Shown in pieces: positions 26,396-35,884 of a stretch of DNA of 64,000 bases. The first letter of the stretch is position 1, and each line of letters begins with the position of its first letter. Both the position numbers and the translations under genes were made by a program. The notes below the pieces were generated by a model. The model was not told where the DNA came from, did not search any database, and saw only the letters and a program-made list of their open reading frames with translations. Origin of the DNA: CBDBJR01 sp965206445 (GTDB taxonomy: Bacteria > Pseudomonadota > Gammaproteobacteria > Arenicellales > Poriferihabitantaceae); contig CBDBJR010000001.1 of assembly GCA_965206445.1 (NCBI GenBank), positions 248,001-312,000 of the forward strand, read 5' to 3'.

Positions 26396-27603
26396 TAGCT
26401 GTTTTTCTTCGCTGCCTCATGACCTTCAGCCGCTATCACAAAATAAAGGCGGTGCAATTGCGAGGGGAAGCGATAGACGCCTTTCTCGCCGCTTTCCTGG
26501 TCGGGAAGAATCGCCCCCAATTTGCGCATGCGGTTGATGAAATTATCCAGCGCTTTTTTCTCATCGGCGGACAAGTTGATTTTTTCCCGCAATTCGCGCT
26601 TGGAAAATGTATCACGGATCGACAGATTGCGGCCTGTTTTTCTCAAAATGGCGCGATAGTGATTACTGTGCAGCGCCTGTACCACCGAAGATTTAAGATA
26701 CTGCCGCCCGATAGCTCCAGCCGCATCGTCGATTCCCTGCAACGGATCCGGCGCCCCTTCTCTTGCACGAGTCCACACCGCATGGCCAATCTCCTGCGCC
26801 AGCATTGGAAGTCCGCCGGAAAATGACACGCAGCATTTTAGTGATTCCTCCGGCAATTCCAATCCTCCTTTTTTAAATCCTTCGTGAAAAAAGATTCTTG
26901 TTTCTTCAGGCGTCCACGGCTCCACAAAAAGCGTCGGCTGAAAGATGCGTGCAACCGATGGATTGTGCGAAATCATCTGCTGACGACGCTCCTCGAGTCC
27001 GGCCAACAGCAGAAACACCGGCGGATCTTCTTGCCCGCTGACCGCCACGCCGTCTATCATGTTTTTCAGCCAATGCGCGAATGCGACCTGTTCGGCGAGA
27101 CCGTTAATGTCGTCCAAAACCAATATCAGCCCTTTGCGATCATCGCCGATTTTGCCGAGCAACCCGCGCATTTGCTCGGCAAAATTATCCACGACCGCCT
27201 GTAAATCGGGCTGTGGCATGTCCAATTCAAAATTCACGCCGAACGCTCCAACCGTCTTAATGTGCCGGCCAAACGCCGCCATCATGCTGTCCATCCAGGG
27301 CTTGTTGGCGCTGCTTTGCGCGAGGCTCAGCAGCACCCGGCGAGCGAGACCGAGCAAATCGTCAATGCCGCCCAACGGAGCGTATGCCGTCGCCATGTGC
27401 AGGTCGCGCTCGGCAATGTGACACGCCATGCGTGCCAGCGAACTCTTGCCAATACCGCGCTCGCCCGAAACATAGGCAATGCGAAATCGTCCTCGACTCG
27501 CGCTTTTCGCAGTGTCTACTAACGTCGTCACCGAATCGTCGCGACCACTAAATGCAGTCACATCAACCGGACGACCGGGCGAAAATGGGCTTTCTTCCAG
27601 CAT
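26395..27603 (-). CDS. AAA/STAND-type ATPase of the defence island
   Basis: 402 residues. Walker A is 'VSGERGIGKSSLARM' (about 44-58) and Walker B 'LILVLDDING' (about 160-169), followed by 'VFLLLAGLEERRQ' (sensor-like) and a C-terminal helical part with winged-helix character ('LDNFINRMRKLGAI', 'YRFPSQLHRLYFVIA'). The layout fits AAA_16/AAA_22 ATP-binding proteins that act with a partner effector. GGAGG precedes the ATG. The probable partner immediately downstream is decayed, so the ATPase may be an orphan. Confidence 0.75.
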   Translation of the reverse strand: MLEESPFSPGRPVDVTAFSGRDDSVTTLVDTAKSASRGRFRIAYVSGERGIGKSSLARMACHIAERDLHMATAYAPLGGIDDLLGLARRVLLSLAQSSANKPWMDSMMAAFGRHIKTVGAFGVNFELDMPQPDLQAVVDNFAEQMRGLLGKIGDDRKGLILVLDDINGLAEQVAFAHWLKNMIDGVAVSGQEDPPVFLLLAGLEERRQQMISHNPSVARIFQPTLFVEPWTPEETRIFFHEGFKKGGLELPEESLKCCVSFSGGLPMLAQEIGHAVWTRAREGAPDPLQGIDDAAGAIGRQYLKSSVVQALHSNHYRAILRKTGRNLSIRDTFSKRELREKINLSADEKKALDNFINRMRKLGAILPDQESGEKGVYRFPSQLHRLYFVIAAEGHEAAKKNS

Positions 27604-27753
27604 TATCGTTTCCTCCGTTGAATGAGTCGGTTCAAAGCGGCCTATGTTCTATAAATAATCTGCATAGTATGGCAGATGCGATAGCAATAACCATAAGCAA
27701 AATTCCGACCACATCAGGCATAAACTCGAACCTTCGGAAAAGCATTCCTTTCT

Positions 27754-28536
27754 TTATTTATTGAACAGCCTGCCATTCGCTTTTTTGGCGCGCTTGACTC
27801 CGTTTTCGCCGAATGCGCCCCATTGCTTAAAGAAAAACGCGACACGTTCGGCGGCGCATTGCTGCCGTATATTTTCGGCCCATTCTTTTTGCATCGGACG
27901 CGCTTTCTTGCCGCTTTCGCCGCCGACGATAACCCAATGAATTTCCCGTAGATTGATCTGCCCCAAATCTTCCAGCAGCGGCTCGCAGGATAGAAAACGG
28001 ACGCCTGCATGAATGCGGCGCAACGCATCGATGCGGGGAACGCCGTGCCGTTGATTTTCCACACTTACCCCAAGCCAGGCGTTTTTCGGCACGTCGCGCC
28101 TGACGAAATACCGCTCCATCCGCGCCGGGCGCTTGGTCAGGATTTGGTAGGTGTGCTGCGGAGTTTGCCGAATCGTTTCCATCACGCTGTCAATGAAATC
28201 GAACGGTACTTTCTCGTGGTCCAGAATCGGGCTGTTTTTATCCGGTGCATAGCCGAACCACGGCGAGCGATGCCGTTGCCTGAAGAGAAAGCGGCCTTTC
28301 ATTCGGTGCGTCTCCGGATCGCGGAAAAAAAGGTATACCCGCGCGCTGGCGATATCCGGAACGGCGTTGGTGAGGTCGCGTGTAATTTCCTGCACCAGGT
28401 CATTGCTGTACTCGTATTGCAGGACGGCGAGGGAGTCGCCGCATTCTCTCGCGTCCTTTTCGTCGAGCCAGGCGTAGAGCGATTTGTAATCTCCGCGCAA
28501 GTCCAGGTCGCAGGATAGCCAGATGGTTTGTTTCAT
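27754..28536 (-). CDS. Fusion: K-x-I-W-L-S domain joined to the C-terminal half of a DUF5131 (phage Gp37/Gp68) protein
   Basis: 260 residues from the ATG at 28536. Residues 1 to about 107 are nearly identical to the small protein at 22151-22489, up to 'DKNSPILD'. From about residue 110 the sequence is DUF5131: 'VPFDFIDSVMETIRQTPQHT', 'LTKRPARM', 'WLGVSVENQ', 'VRFLSCEPLL', 'IHWVIVGGESG', 'FFFKQWGAFG'. DUF5131 proteins normally begin with about 95 residues including 'TWNPVTGC' and a cysteine cluster; that part is missing and replaced. Either a deletion fusion or a new domain combination. Transcribed from the shared promoter. Confidence 0.7.
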   Translation of the reverse strand: MKQTIWLSCDLDLRGDYKSLYAWLDEKDARECGDSLAVLQYEYSNDLVQEITRDLTNAVPDIASARVYLFFRDPETHRMKGRFLFRQRHRSPWFGYAPDKNSPILDHEKVPFDFIDSVMETIRQTPQHTYQILTKRPARMERYFVRRDVPKNAWLGVSVENQRHGVPRIDALRRIHAGVRFLSCEPLLEDLGQINLREIHWVIVGGESGKKARPMQKEWAENIRQQCAAERVAFFFKQWGAFGENGVKRAKKANGRLFNK

Positions 28537-28576
28537 CGTCGTTTTTCCATGTCGTTTTTCTGTGAGTGACGGGTTG

Positions 28577-28582
28577 ATTATA
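28577..28582 (-). promoter_or_regulatory. -10 element of the shared promoter, copy 3
   Basis: TATAAT on the minus strand, TTACGC 16 bases upstream, in the third copy of the ~100-bp upstream segment. Confidence 0.5.
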
Positions 28583-28657
28583 TCGAAAATCAAGCGCTGC
28601 GTAAGCGATCGTCGATGCCGGTTTTGGTGCGGGTTTTATTCAGGCGGAATAGCGTTT

Positions 28658-29983
28658 TTATAACTTTCGGGTGAATTTTCTGAAAGCCACGATGGTTTGG
28701 TAGATCAGCGTTGTTTCAATGAGTCGAAAAACAAGGTCGATAGAGTAGGTCAGGAATCCCCACTGCCCGGCAATAAATTCAGTTCCGGCTTTATGGGTGG
28801 GAATTAAGAAAACGGGGAATTTAGTCCAATTGTCCCAATGACCAATGCCCAAACATAATGACCATAACAACAGGCCGTATAGCATAATCCCAGCCCCTAA
28901 AATCCAACTAATTGGCCGCACCCAACTCAAACCAAAGTTGTTTGTTTTACGGTTGAACCATAGTATACATTTATCGATTATTTTTCCCTTTTCCCATGAA
29001 AGCGTGCGTGAATATGCTTCCATCTCCTTTGCATAAAATACAAGTGCCTGGGGTGCATCGTTGTTTTCCAGGGCGACAATCTTTAGATTTCTATATGTTT
29101 CTCTTTTTTTCTGAATTGAGTTTGGTTCTTCAGTTTCCAGTTCATCAGGCCATTGGACTCCAGTGTACTTCAAGCCCGAGAGTAAATTATTTGCGACAAA
29201 AGATTCCCTGTAACATTTCAGGTTGACGTTATAAAACTCACTGTCTCCAAGAGGTGAGTTTATTAGTGTAAGAACTTTGTATTTTTCCTTGTTGATGTTT
29301 ATTCCATAGATTCTCAACCTCCCACTATTTCTTACATTACAAAGGTAGAGGTTATTAAAATTACATTCACCAATATTTATTTCCGAATTGATTGGATTGT
29401 ATATATCTCGAAAATGAAAAATAGTTACATCAAGATAACCAAATCTGATTATTGTTTCTGTTGCAATCGTATTATTAATAAAAGTTAATTCTTCTATTTT
29501 TATTTTTTCCACATCTTTTCCATTCACCCTGTCATCAGATTGCTGAATATCATGTTGAGATATTTTAAACTTCCCTAAAAACTTATTGTTTATTAGTATC
29601 AATTCTTTGATGGGAGAAGAAAGAAACTCAATATCGTGAAAAGTGCAAGATTCTATTCTAAAAGTGCTAATGAATTCCAGATGATCAAAGATCACGAATT
29701 TTTTGAAGGTTATGCTTGAAAGTTTAACGGGCTTGTCAATGCGTATTTTTTCAAACTTTCCATCTGGAGTGTTACCTTTTGTAAACCATATACTTTCAGA
29801 AAAGACAGACCCAGAAAAATTATAAGACGTATCTTCTAATTTTTTTATGAGTAATTCACTGCTACTAAAACCAAAAGGAAACATAAAATCATAATTAGAA
29901 TAGTCTGTGTGCCCTTTATCGCACAACTTTATAAACTCTTCTAGGCTTGTTATCTGAACTCTCTCGATAAGATCATTGTACAT
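28658..29983 (-). CDS. Pentapeptide-repeat-like membrane protein, copy 2 (intact)
   Basis: 441 residues. The N-terminal 100 residues are soluble ('SLEEFIKLCDKGH'), then about 200 residues of short repeats with F/C/N-rich turns ('IESCTFHDIEFLSSPIKEL', 'NIGECNFNNLYLCNVRN', 'LGDSEFYNVNLKCY') like a pentapeptide right-handed helix. The C-terminus has at least two membrane segments ('ISWILGAGIMLYGLLLWSLC' and 'LTYSIDLVFRLIETTLIYQT') ending in a basic tail, as in pentapeptide proteins joined to small channel-like domains. It is AT-rich, and lies between Mod and the fusion gene. A membrane-acting defence effector is a reasonable guess, not shown. Confidence 0.7.
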   Translation of the reverse strand: MYNDLIERVQITSLEEFIKLCDKGHTDYSNYDFMFPFGFSSSELLIKKLEDTSYNFSGSVFSESIWFTKGNTPDGKFEKIRIDKPVKLSSITFKKFVIFDHLEFISTFRIESCTFHDIEFLSSPIKELILINNKFLGKFKISQHDIQQSDDRVNGKDVEKIKIEELTFINNTIATETIIRFGYLDVTIFHFRDIYNPINSEINIGECNFNNLYLCNVRNSGRLRIYGININKEKYKVLTLINSPLGDSEFYNVNLKCYRESFVANNLLSGLKYTGVQWPDELETEEPNSIQKKRETYRNLKIVALENNDAPQALVFYAKEMEAYSRTLSWEKGKIIDKCILWFNRKTNNFGLSWVRPISWILGAGIMLYGLLLWSLCLGIGHWDNWTKFPVFLIPTHKAGTEFIAGQWGFLTYSIDLVFRLIETTLIYQTIVAFRKFTRKL

Positions 29984-30018
29984 AGTATTTCACCAAGAAG
30001 TTAGTTAATCGGTTTATC

Positions 30019-31926
30019 TCAATAAAATGCCAATCCCTGAACCTGCTTGCTGCTGGGGGCTTGATGGATAACCGCTTCTATCTCGGTGAAGCTGGTTGTG
30101 GCGTTCAAGGCGTCGCTGAGATAGTAGAGTATGTCAAATGATTCCCCGTGCTTGTCGGTGATGGCTTGCACGATTTTTTGTGACAGGTTCTCGGTGACGC
30201 AGTAGCAGCGGCGGTCGCAAATGGCGAAGGGGTAGTTTTCGATTTTATCCGTTATTATCGGCAAGTGTAACGGTGTGCCGGTTTTTAGTAGTGTCTCGTA
30301 GAGTATGGGGACAAATTCTTCCGGCTTGAGCTTGATCGCGTAGCGTTGCAAATCGGTTTGGCTCGTCCTGGCAAAGGGTTGTTCTTCTCTGTTGCTTAGC
30401 AGGGAATTCTGTATAACAAAAGCCCGAAAGCCGGCGTCAATATCAGTGATAGGTGATTCTGTGGCAAGCTGTGCTCCGGCACGGCGGATGCGCTCTTTGG
30501 CGATTTCGGCAATGGTTGACGGGCGCTTTAATTCGTCGGTGCAAAATTCATGTGCTTCTTTGGATTTTTTGGGGTCGATCATTTCCGGCAGTTGCACAAG
30601 GATAAATTTTCGGTTGCCTCCGTCTTCGGCATTTAGTTGCATGACGGCATGGGCGGTGGTGGCGGAGCCGGCGAAGAAATCAAGGACAATGGCTGTTTTG
30701 TCTGTTGCAAGTTTGAGTATTTTTCTAATCAATGTTGTTGGCTTGGGATTGTCAAATTTGTTGTCTCCAAGCAACAAATTCAACTCCATTGTGCCGTTAG
30801 TTGTTGTGCCAACATCATCCCACCAAGTATTCGGGGTAAGCCCTCTTGTCTTTGCTTCTGACAAAAATCTTTTACGTTGAGGGCGCGATTTTCCGTTTTT
30901 CCCAAATACAATTCGGTTATCAGCAAGAAGGATTTTGAATTTTTTCAAATCATTCTTCCAGCAATTTCCTTTTTTAGGGTAAAACACTGCTCCTGTATCA
31001 GGATTAGTAATAGGATACATCTGGTTCGGTCTTTCACCGCCCGCCTCAAAAGGATCTGCTTTCCATGGGCCGCGAGCATCATTGTCGGGATTAGAAAAAC
31101 CCTCTAAAATCGGGGCAAGTCTAAATTGCGACCTTTTATTATGGAGAACATCCAAGGCTTTCGTGTAGGTTAAATTGTGAGTATGTGCTACGGACACTAA
31201 TGCAGGATTTGTAATTGATTTTGTGCTATTCCACATAAAATCCGCAACAAAATTTTCCTCCCCAAAAACCTCATCACAAATCAGCTTTAAATTCGCCTGT
31301 TCATTGTCATCAATTGAAATAAAAATCACGCCGTCATCGGTCAACAACTCACGCGCCAATTTCAACCGTGGATACATAAACGCCAGCCACCCGGCATGAA
31401 AACGCCCCTTTAATCCGGTTTGTATTTCGCTGATCTGCCGCACGCCGTCTTCATCCAGCACACCCGCCGCCTGCAAGTACGCTTTCTGCTTAACGCTGAA
31501 ATCGTCGTTGTACACAAAATTGTCACTTCCGGTGTTATACGGCGGGTCGATATAGATCACCTTGACCTTGCCGCGATAACTTTTTTGCAGCATCCGCAGC
31601 GCATCGAGATTATCCCCCTCGATAAATACATTGCCGGTATCGTCAAAGTTTTTGCTCTGCTTCCTGTCGGCAGCCAGGGTTTTATGGCAGGGCGTGAAAA
31701 CAGCGGCTTTTGCTGTTTGTTTGCCGGGAAACTGTAGCTCGTAGCGGTTTTGGTCATCGGCCATGTCCAGCCCCGCCTCTTGCAATTGCCGGATAAATTC
31801 CTCCTTGAGCGCGTAGATATAGTACGGCCTGCCGTCATCATCTACCTGCTTCGTTTCTGTCACTGCCTCCGGAAATACGGATTTCAGTTTGAGCAGAATC
31901 TGCTGCAAAGGTGACTCTTTGATCAT
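30019..31926 (-). CDS. mod: Type III restriction-modification methyltransferase (Mod)
   Basis: 635 residues. Motif IV is 'IYIDPPYNTGSDNF' (from about residue 124) and motif I 'VLDFFAGSATTAHAV' follows much later (around 415), the beta-class order of N6-adenine type III Mod subunits. The region between is the target recognition domain. Family members methylate one strand of an asymmetric site and supply specificity to Res. The start ATG overlaps the Res stop in ATGA. The C-terminal ~25 residues reappear fused to another gene at 25225. Confidence 0.92.
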   Translation of the reverse strand: MIKESPLQQILLKLKSVFPEAVTETKQVDDDGRPYYIYALKEEFIRQLQEAGLDMADDQNRYELQFPGKQTAKAAVFTPCHKTLAADRKQSKNFDDTGNVFIEGDNLDALRMLQKSYRGKVKVIYIDPPYNTGSDNFVYNDDFSVKQKAYLQAAGVLDEDGVRQISEIQTGLKGRFHAGWLAFMYPRLKLARELLTDDGVIFISIDDNEQANLKLICDEVFGEENFVADFMWNSTKSITNPALVSVAHTHNLTYTKALDVLHNKRSQFRLAPILEGFSNPDNDARGPWKADPFEAGGERPNQMYPITNPDTGAVFYPKKGNCWKNDLKKFKILLADNRIVFGKNGKSRPQRKRFLSEAKTRGLTPNTWWDDVGTTTNGTMELNLLLGDNKFDNPKPTTLIRKILKLATDKTAIVLDFFAGSATTAHAVMQLNAEDGGNRKFILVQLPEMIDPKKSKEAHEFCTDELKRPSTIAEIAKERIRRAGAQLATESPITDIDAGFRAFVIQNSLLSNREEQPFARTSQTDLQRYAIKLKPEEFVPILYETLLKTGTPLHLPIITDKIENYPFAICDRRCYCVTENLSQKIVQAITDKHGESFDILYYLSDALNATTSFTEIEAVIHQAPSSKQVQGLAFY

Positions 31927-34900
31927 GGTGCTGCTCCGGCCTGGTTGAATAAATCCAGCAGTTGGCTGTAATTGCTTACGACCTGGAATTTGACATCCGC
32001 ATCAATGCCGTCAAAATATTTTTTCATAAAACCAATCCGCTGTTGTTCTTCGAGGCGCAGTTCATCGGTCGCGACGGTCGGTTTTGCCTCGGCGATAAAG
32101 TAAAACCGGCTTTCGCCGTTTTCCCGGCGAACAACAAAGGCAAAATCGGGGTTAATTCCCCTGGGGTGCATCGGTGCGGGGATGTTCACCGCTCGCGGCA
32201 GTTTGGCAAATACGGTGATTGCGTCGTTGGCCAGCGCACTTTCGCTGATTTTCTTTTCCGGGTCTTCGCTGTCGTAGGGGGCAATATCCTGCCATAAATT
32301 GTTTTCTCGGTAGTCGTGCAAGTCGCTCAATTTAATGTAGTGCTGTGCCGTGAATTCCCGGTCGGTCAGTGTGATTTCGGTTTCGGATTTTCGGGTTCCG
32401 TTTAGTTTTATGTAGCGGATATTGTCCACAATATTCTGGTAGATAATGCCGTTGATAATCCCGGCTACCTGAGCAATAGCGGCAAAAGGGTTGTTCTGCA
32501 TGGCCGCATATTTCTCGGCCTTGACTTGCGACAAAATGCGCACCACCGTATTGCGCGGCAAGCCGGTTTTTTCGGCCAGTTGGTTCAGGAACGTTGGCGC
32601 CGACAGATTGCTGACAAGCGGAGCGGAGCTCGCTTTTTGCTGCATGTTTTTTGTGGAGAAGGCGCCCTCGTCGGTGTCCAGAGTCGCGGTGCTCCGGTGT
32701 ACATAAACAGCCCCGATGCCGCCCATCGTATTAATTGCGTCTCTCGCTTTACGCTCAAAATCATCAGAGTATTTCACTTGATAGACTACATTTTGGTGCA
32801 ATAGTCGCCACAGTGCTTTGAACTGTCGGTAGTGTGTTTCACTGACGCGATAGGTTCGCGGTTCGTTATCTCCCGAACGACCGTCACCAATGCTCGGCAT
32901 TTGTGGCAGTTTGGAGAGCAGTTTTTCCGCATCCAGGCCGGCATTACCAAGCATTTCTTCGATACCCTCTTTCTTGATCAGATAGCCATCGTCGTTAATA
33001 CATCCGGTGTTGTGCAGTTGAGATAATAAATTGACGGCTTGCATCTGTGTCAGGCGGTATATCTTTATCAATGATTCCAGGCTGATTTGCACAAAGCCTT
33101 CCTTCTGTTCGTTCCGCCGTTGGCTAAGCTCGGTTTGCAATTGTTTAATGAACTCGCCATTGCCGAGCGTGAATACATCGAGGCGGTTGAAGGCCGAAAA
33201 CTCACTGCCAACGGTTTCCGAATCCTGCCGCTCCAATGCCTGGTTGACGCAAATGCGCAAGCCCCGCCCGATTTCCTGCACCACGCTGGTGCCGGAATAG
33301 CTGCTGCGCAATTTGCAGATCTGGAATACGTTTGGGTTATCCCAGCCTTCGCGCAGGGCGGAGTGCGCAAAGATAAAGCGCAGTTCGTTGTCCAATCCCA
33401 GGATGCGCTCCTTATCGCGCAGAATCAATTCGCTTATTTCCTGTTGCAGCAGACGTGCTCTGTTATTTTCGCCGGCAACGGCACCTTCATCAATGGCCCG
33501 GTTTCTTTTGGCATCTCCGGAGAAATAGCCGCCGTGTACGTGTTCCGGTGCCCATCGGTTCAGGTAGTCGCGATACTCGTGTGACAGCCGGCCCGATTCA
33601 AGCTGTTTTTGTTTGCATTCCTGATAGCATTGCTCGAACAGCTTTTGCAGATAACCTGCTTTATCGTCGGCCTCGTAGTCCCGATAATCCTTGACTCTAT
33701 CTATAAATATCAGTGAAATACATTTAATCCCGCCCCGAAAAAGTGCCTGCTCTTTTTGCAGGTGTTTGTCTATGGTATCGCGCAGCATGATTTCGGCGAC
33801 GATATTGTGATTTTCTTTCTCTTTCCCCAGGTATTCGCCCGGCTTGAGCGTGCGGTTGTTGGAAAAGGTCACCGTCTTTTCACGGTTATCAATTTCGGTT
33901 ACCCGCAGGTCTTGATAAGCCGGGTTTTTGGTTACAGTGAAAATTCTCCCGGCGGCGCTTTCTTTTTCCACGCCGACGGTCATCGTGAGTGCGTTGCCGG
34001 CTGTATTCGCTGCGGTCAACTCCGCCACCACCTTGCCATTTTCCCGCAGAATCCGCTGTACGCCGAGAAAAGCCGAGTCGGTGGCGCCGGTTTTGTAGTC
34101 GGTAACCGTGATGCCCTTTACCAGTTTATGGTTAAAGGCATCGTAGGAGTCCAGCACATACACCAGATTTTTTATCTGATCCTTGCGAAAGGTGGCGGAA
34201 TAACGCAACACAAACATCGGGTTGAAGTTTTCAATCTGCGCGGTTGTTTTCGGCCCTTCGACACGCTGCGGCTCGTCAATAATCAACACCGGATTTTTGG
34301 CGGCGATGGCGCCCATCGGCGTGCGGGCGTTGTCGGCGTAAAATCCTTCCAGTTCCTGATTGATTATGTTGCCGGAGCGGTTGAATGAATGGTTGGTCAT
34401 AATCAGCACGGTCAGATGCTGGCTATAAACAAAGCTCATCACCCCGGATGGCGGCGATTTGCGCCCGCGTTTGTTTTTTGCCGGCGTCAGTTCATGGACC
34501 TCAACACGCTGCTGGTACAGGCGTTCAAAATAGGTTGCGGTGGTTTGGAAAGATTTCTTGATGCCTTCCTTGATCGCGATGGAGGGCACAATAACGACAA
34601 AGTGTGCCAGGCCATATTTTTTATGCAGTTCATAGATCGTGTTGATAAAGGTAAAGGTTTTGCCGGTTCCCGTTTCCATGTGGGTGTCGAGCATAAGGTA
34701 GGGCTCGTCGCCAATCGATCGGGCGAGTCGAATGTGATTGCGTTTTTGTATGTCGCCCAGGTTCTTTTCCAGTGCGTCACGAAAACCGGACAAAAAGAAA
34801 TGTATGGGTTTTTGTTTGCCGCCGTCCACCGGATCAGGCGGTGGCAGTTCACCGGTTAAACGAAAGGCGGAGTCGGGTAGTAGTGGGCTAAAGTCCACAT

Positions 34901-34973
34901 CACGAAACACATCGACAACCGCATTAACCGCGTCATGCTGAAACTGTTGGCTTTTATATTGAAATTGCGGCAT
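31923..34973 (-). CDS. res: Type III restriction enzyme helicase/nuclease subunit (Res)
   Basis: 1016 residues. SF2 motifs in order: Walker A 'METGTGKTFTF' (about 99-109), 'LIIDEPQRV' (motif II, DEPQ), 'RYSATFRKD' (III), 'SALREGWDNPNVFQI' (V) and 'QEIGRGLRICVN' (VI). The C-terminal nuclease has 'NPDFAFVVR...YFIAEAKPT', a D-(x)n-E-x-K active site. Res translocates or diffuses on DNA after ATP hydrolysis and cuts when two complexes meet. It comes before Mod, the reverse of the EcoP1I/EcoP15I order, with a 4-base overlap. Confidence 0.93.
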   Translation of the reverse strand: MPQFQYKSQQFQHDAVNAVVDVFRDVDFSPLLPDSAFRLTGELPPPDPVDGGKQKPIHFFLSGFRDALEKNLGDIQKRNHIRLARSIGDEPYLMLDTHMETGTGKTFTFINTIYELHKKYGLAHFVVIVPSIAIKEGIKKSFQTTATYFERLYQQRVEVHELTPAKNKRGRKSPPSGVMSFVYSQHLTVLIMTNHSFNRSGNIINQELEGFYADNARTPMGAIAAKNPVLIIDEPQRVEGPKTTAQIENFNPMFVLRYSATFRKDQIKNLVYVLDSYDAFNHKLVKGITVTDYKTGATDSAFLGVQRILRENGKVVAELTAANTAGNALTMTVGVEKESAAGRIFTVTKNPAYQDLRVTEIDNREKTVTFSNNRTLKPGEYLGKEKENHNIVAEIMLRDTIDKHLQKEQALFRGGIKCISLIFIDRVKDYRDYEADDKAGYLQKLFEQCYQECKQKQLESGRLSHEYRDYLNRWAPEHVHGGYFSGDAKRNRAIDEGAVAGENNRARLLQQEISELILRDKERILGLDNELRFIFAHSALREGWDNPNVFQICKLRSSYSGTSVVQEIGRGLRICVNQALERQDSETVGSEFSAFNRLDVFTLGNGEFIKQLQTELSQRRNEQKEGFVQISLESLIKIYRLTQMQAVNLLSQLHNTGCINDDGYLIKKEGIEEMLGNAGLDAEKLLSKLPQMPSIGDGRSGDNEPRTYRVSETHYRQFKALWRLLHQNVVYQVKYSDDFERKARDAINTMGGIGAVYVHRSTATLDTDEGAFSTKNMQQKASSAPLVSNLSAPTFLNQLAEKTGLPRNTVVRILSQVKAEKYAAMQNNPFAAIAQVAGIINGIIYQNIVDNIRYIKLNGTRKSETEITLTDREFTAQHYIKLSDLHDYRENNLWQDIAPYDSEDPEKKISESALANDAITVFAKLPRAVNIPAPMHPRGINPDFAFVVRRENGESRFYFIAEAKPTVATDELRLEEQQRIGFMKKYFDGIDADVKFQVVSNYSQLLDLFNQAGAAP

Positions 34974-35087
34974 TGATCGTATTGTTATTGGTTTCCCGGC
35001 GTCGCCATGCTCTCGACAAAATCGGCAATGTCACCTGCGATTGTACCGCCAAACTGCTGCGCGCGCATCCTGCACCGGCAATGCCAC

Positions 35088-35846
35088 CTACGGGCTAACC
35101 CAGCCGCCGCAGACGTCGAGGACGGCGCCGGTAACATAGGATGATTTATCGGACAATAAAAACAGCCCGGCGTTGGCGATCTCGGCCACCTCGGCCGGGC
35201 GGCCGAGCGGCACTTGCCGCATAACCCAGTCGAGCCAGTCCGGGTTGTCTTTGGCCCACTCGACGCTGAGCTCGGTCAGCGTCGCCCCCGGGCGCAGCGT
35301 GTTGACGCGAATCCCCTGGTCGGCCTGCTCTTTTGCCAGCCCGACGGTGAACGTATCGACCGCGGCTTTGGAGGCGGCATAGTCAACATAGGTGAACGGC
35401 CCGCCGTGTTTCGCGGCCGCCGACGACACGTTGACAATCACGCCGCCGGCGCCGCCGTGGCGTTTTGCCATGCGCCGAATCGCGTGCCGGGCGCAGATGA
35501 AGCAGCCGAGGACGTTGACGCGAAAAACGTCGAGCGACACCGCCGGGTCGATCTCGTCGACGCGGCAGTTGGCGCCGTTGATGCCGGCATTGTTGACCAA
35601 TCCGGTAACCGGGCCGAGCGCCGCATCGACGCGCGCAAACATCGCCGCCACCTGCCGGTCGTCGGCGACGTTGGCCTGCACGGCGATGGCGGTGCCGCCG
35701 GCGGCGGTGATGGCGGCCACTACGCTGTCGGCTTCGTCGGCGGAGCGGGAATAATTGACGCCGACTTTCCAGCCGTCGGCCGCCGCGAGGCGGGCGATGG
35801 CGGCGCCGATGCCGCGGCTGGCGCCGGTGACCACGACCACCCCCAT
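35088..35846 (-). CDS. Short-chain dehydrogenase/reductase
   Basis: 252 residues from the ATG at 35846. Classical SDR features: 'VVVTGASRGIGAAIA' cofactor loop, 'LVNNAGINGA', catalytic Ser in 'IVNVSSAAAKHGGPF', the Y-x3-K pair in 'YVDYAASKAAVDTF', and the 'NTLRPGAT' loop. It follows the hydroxylase-like gene by 38 bases on the same strand and is probably the last gene of the gamma-glutamyltransferase/dioxygenase operon. Substrate unknown; the operon suggests a hydroxylated osmolyte intermediate. Confidence 0.88.
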   Translation of the reverse strand: MGVVVVTGASRGIGAAIARLAAADGWKVGVNYSRSADEADSVVAAITAAGGTAIAVQANVADDRQVAAMFARVDAALGPVTGLVNNAGINGANCRVDEIDPAVSLDVFRVNVLGCFICARHAIRRMAKRHGGAGGVIVNVSSAAAKHGGPFTYVDYAASKAAVDTFTVGLAKEQADQGIRVNTLRPGATLTELSVEWAKDNPDWLDWVMRQVPLGRPAEVAEIANAGLFLLSDKSSYVTGAVLDVCGGWVSP

Positions 35847-35884
35847 CGCTACCACACCGCCCGGTTGACGCGCACCCGCCGCCC

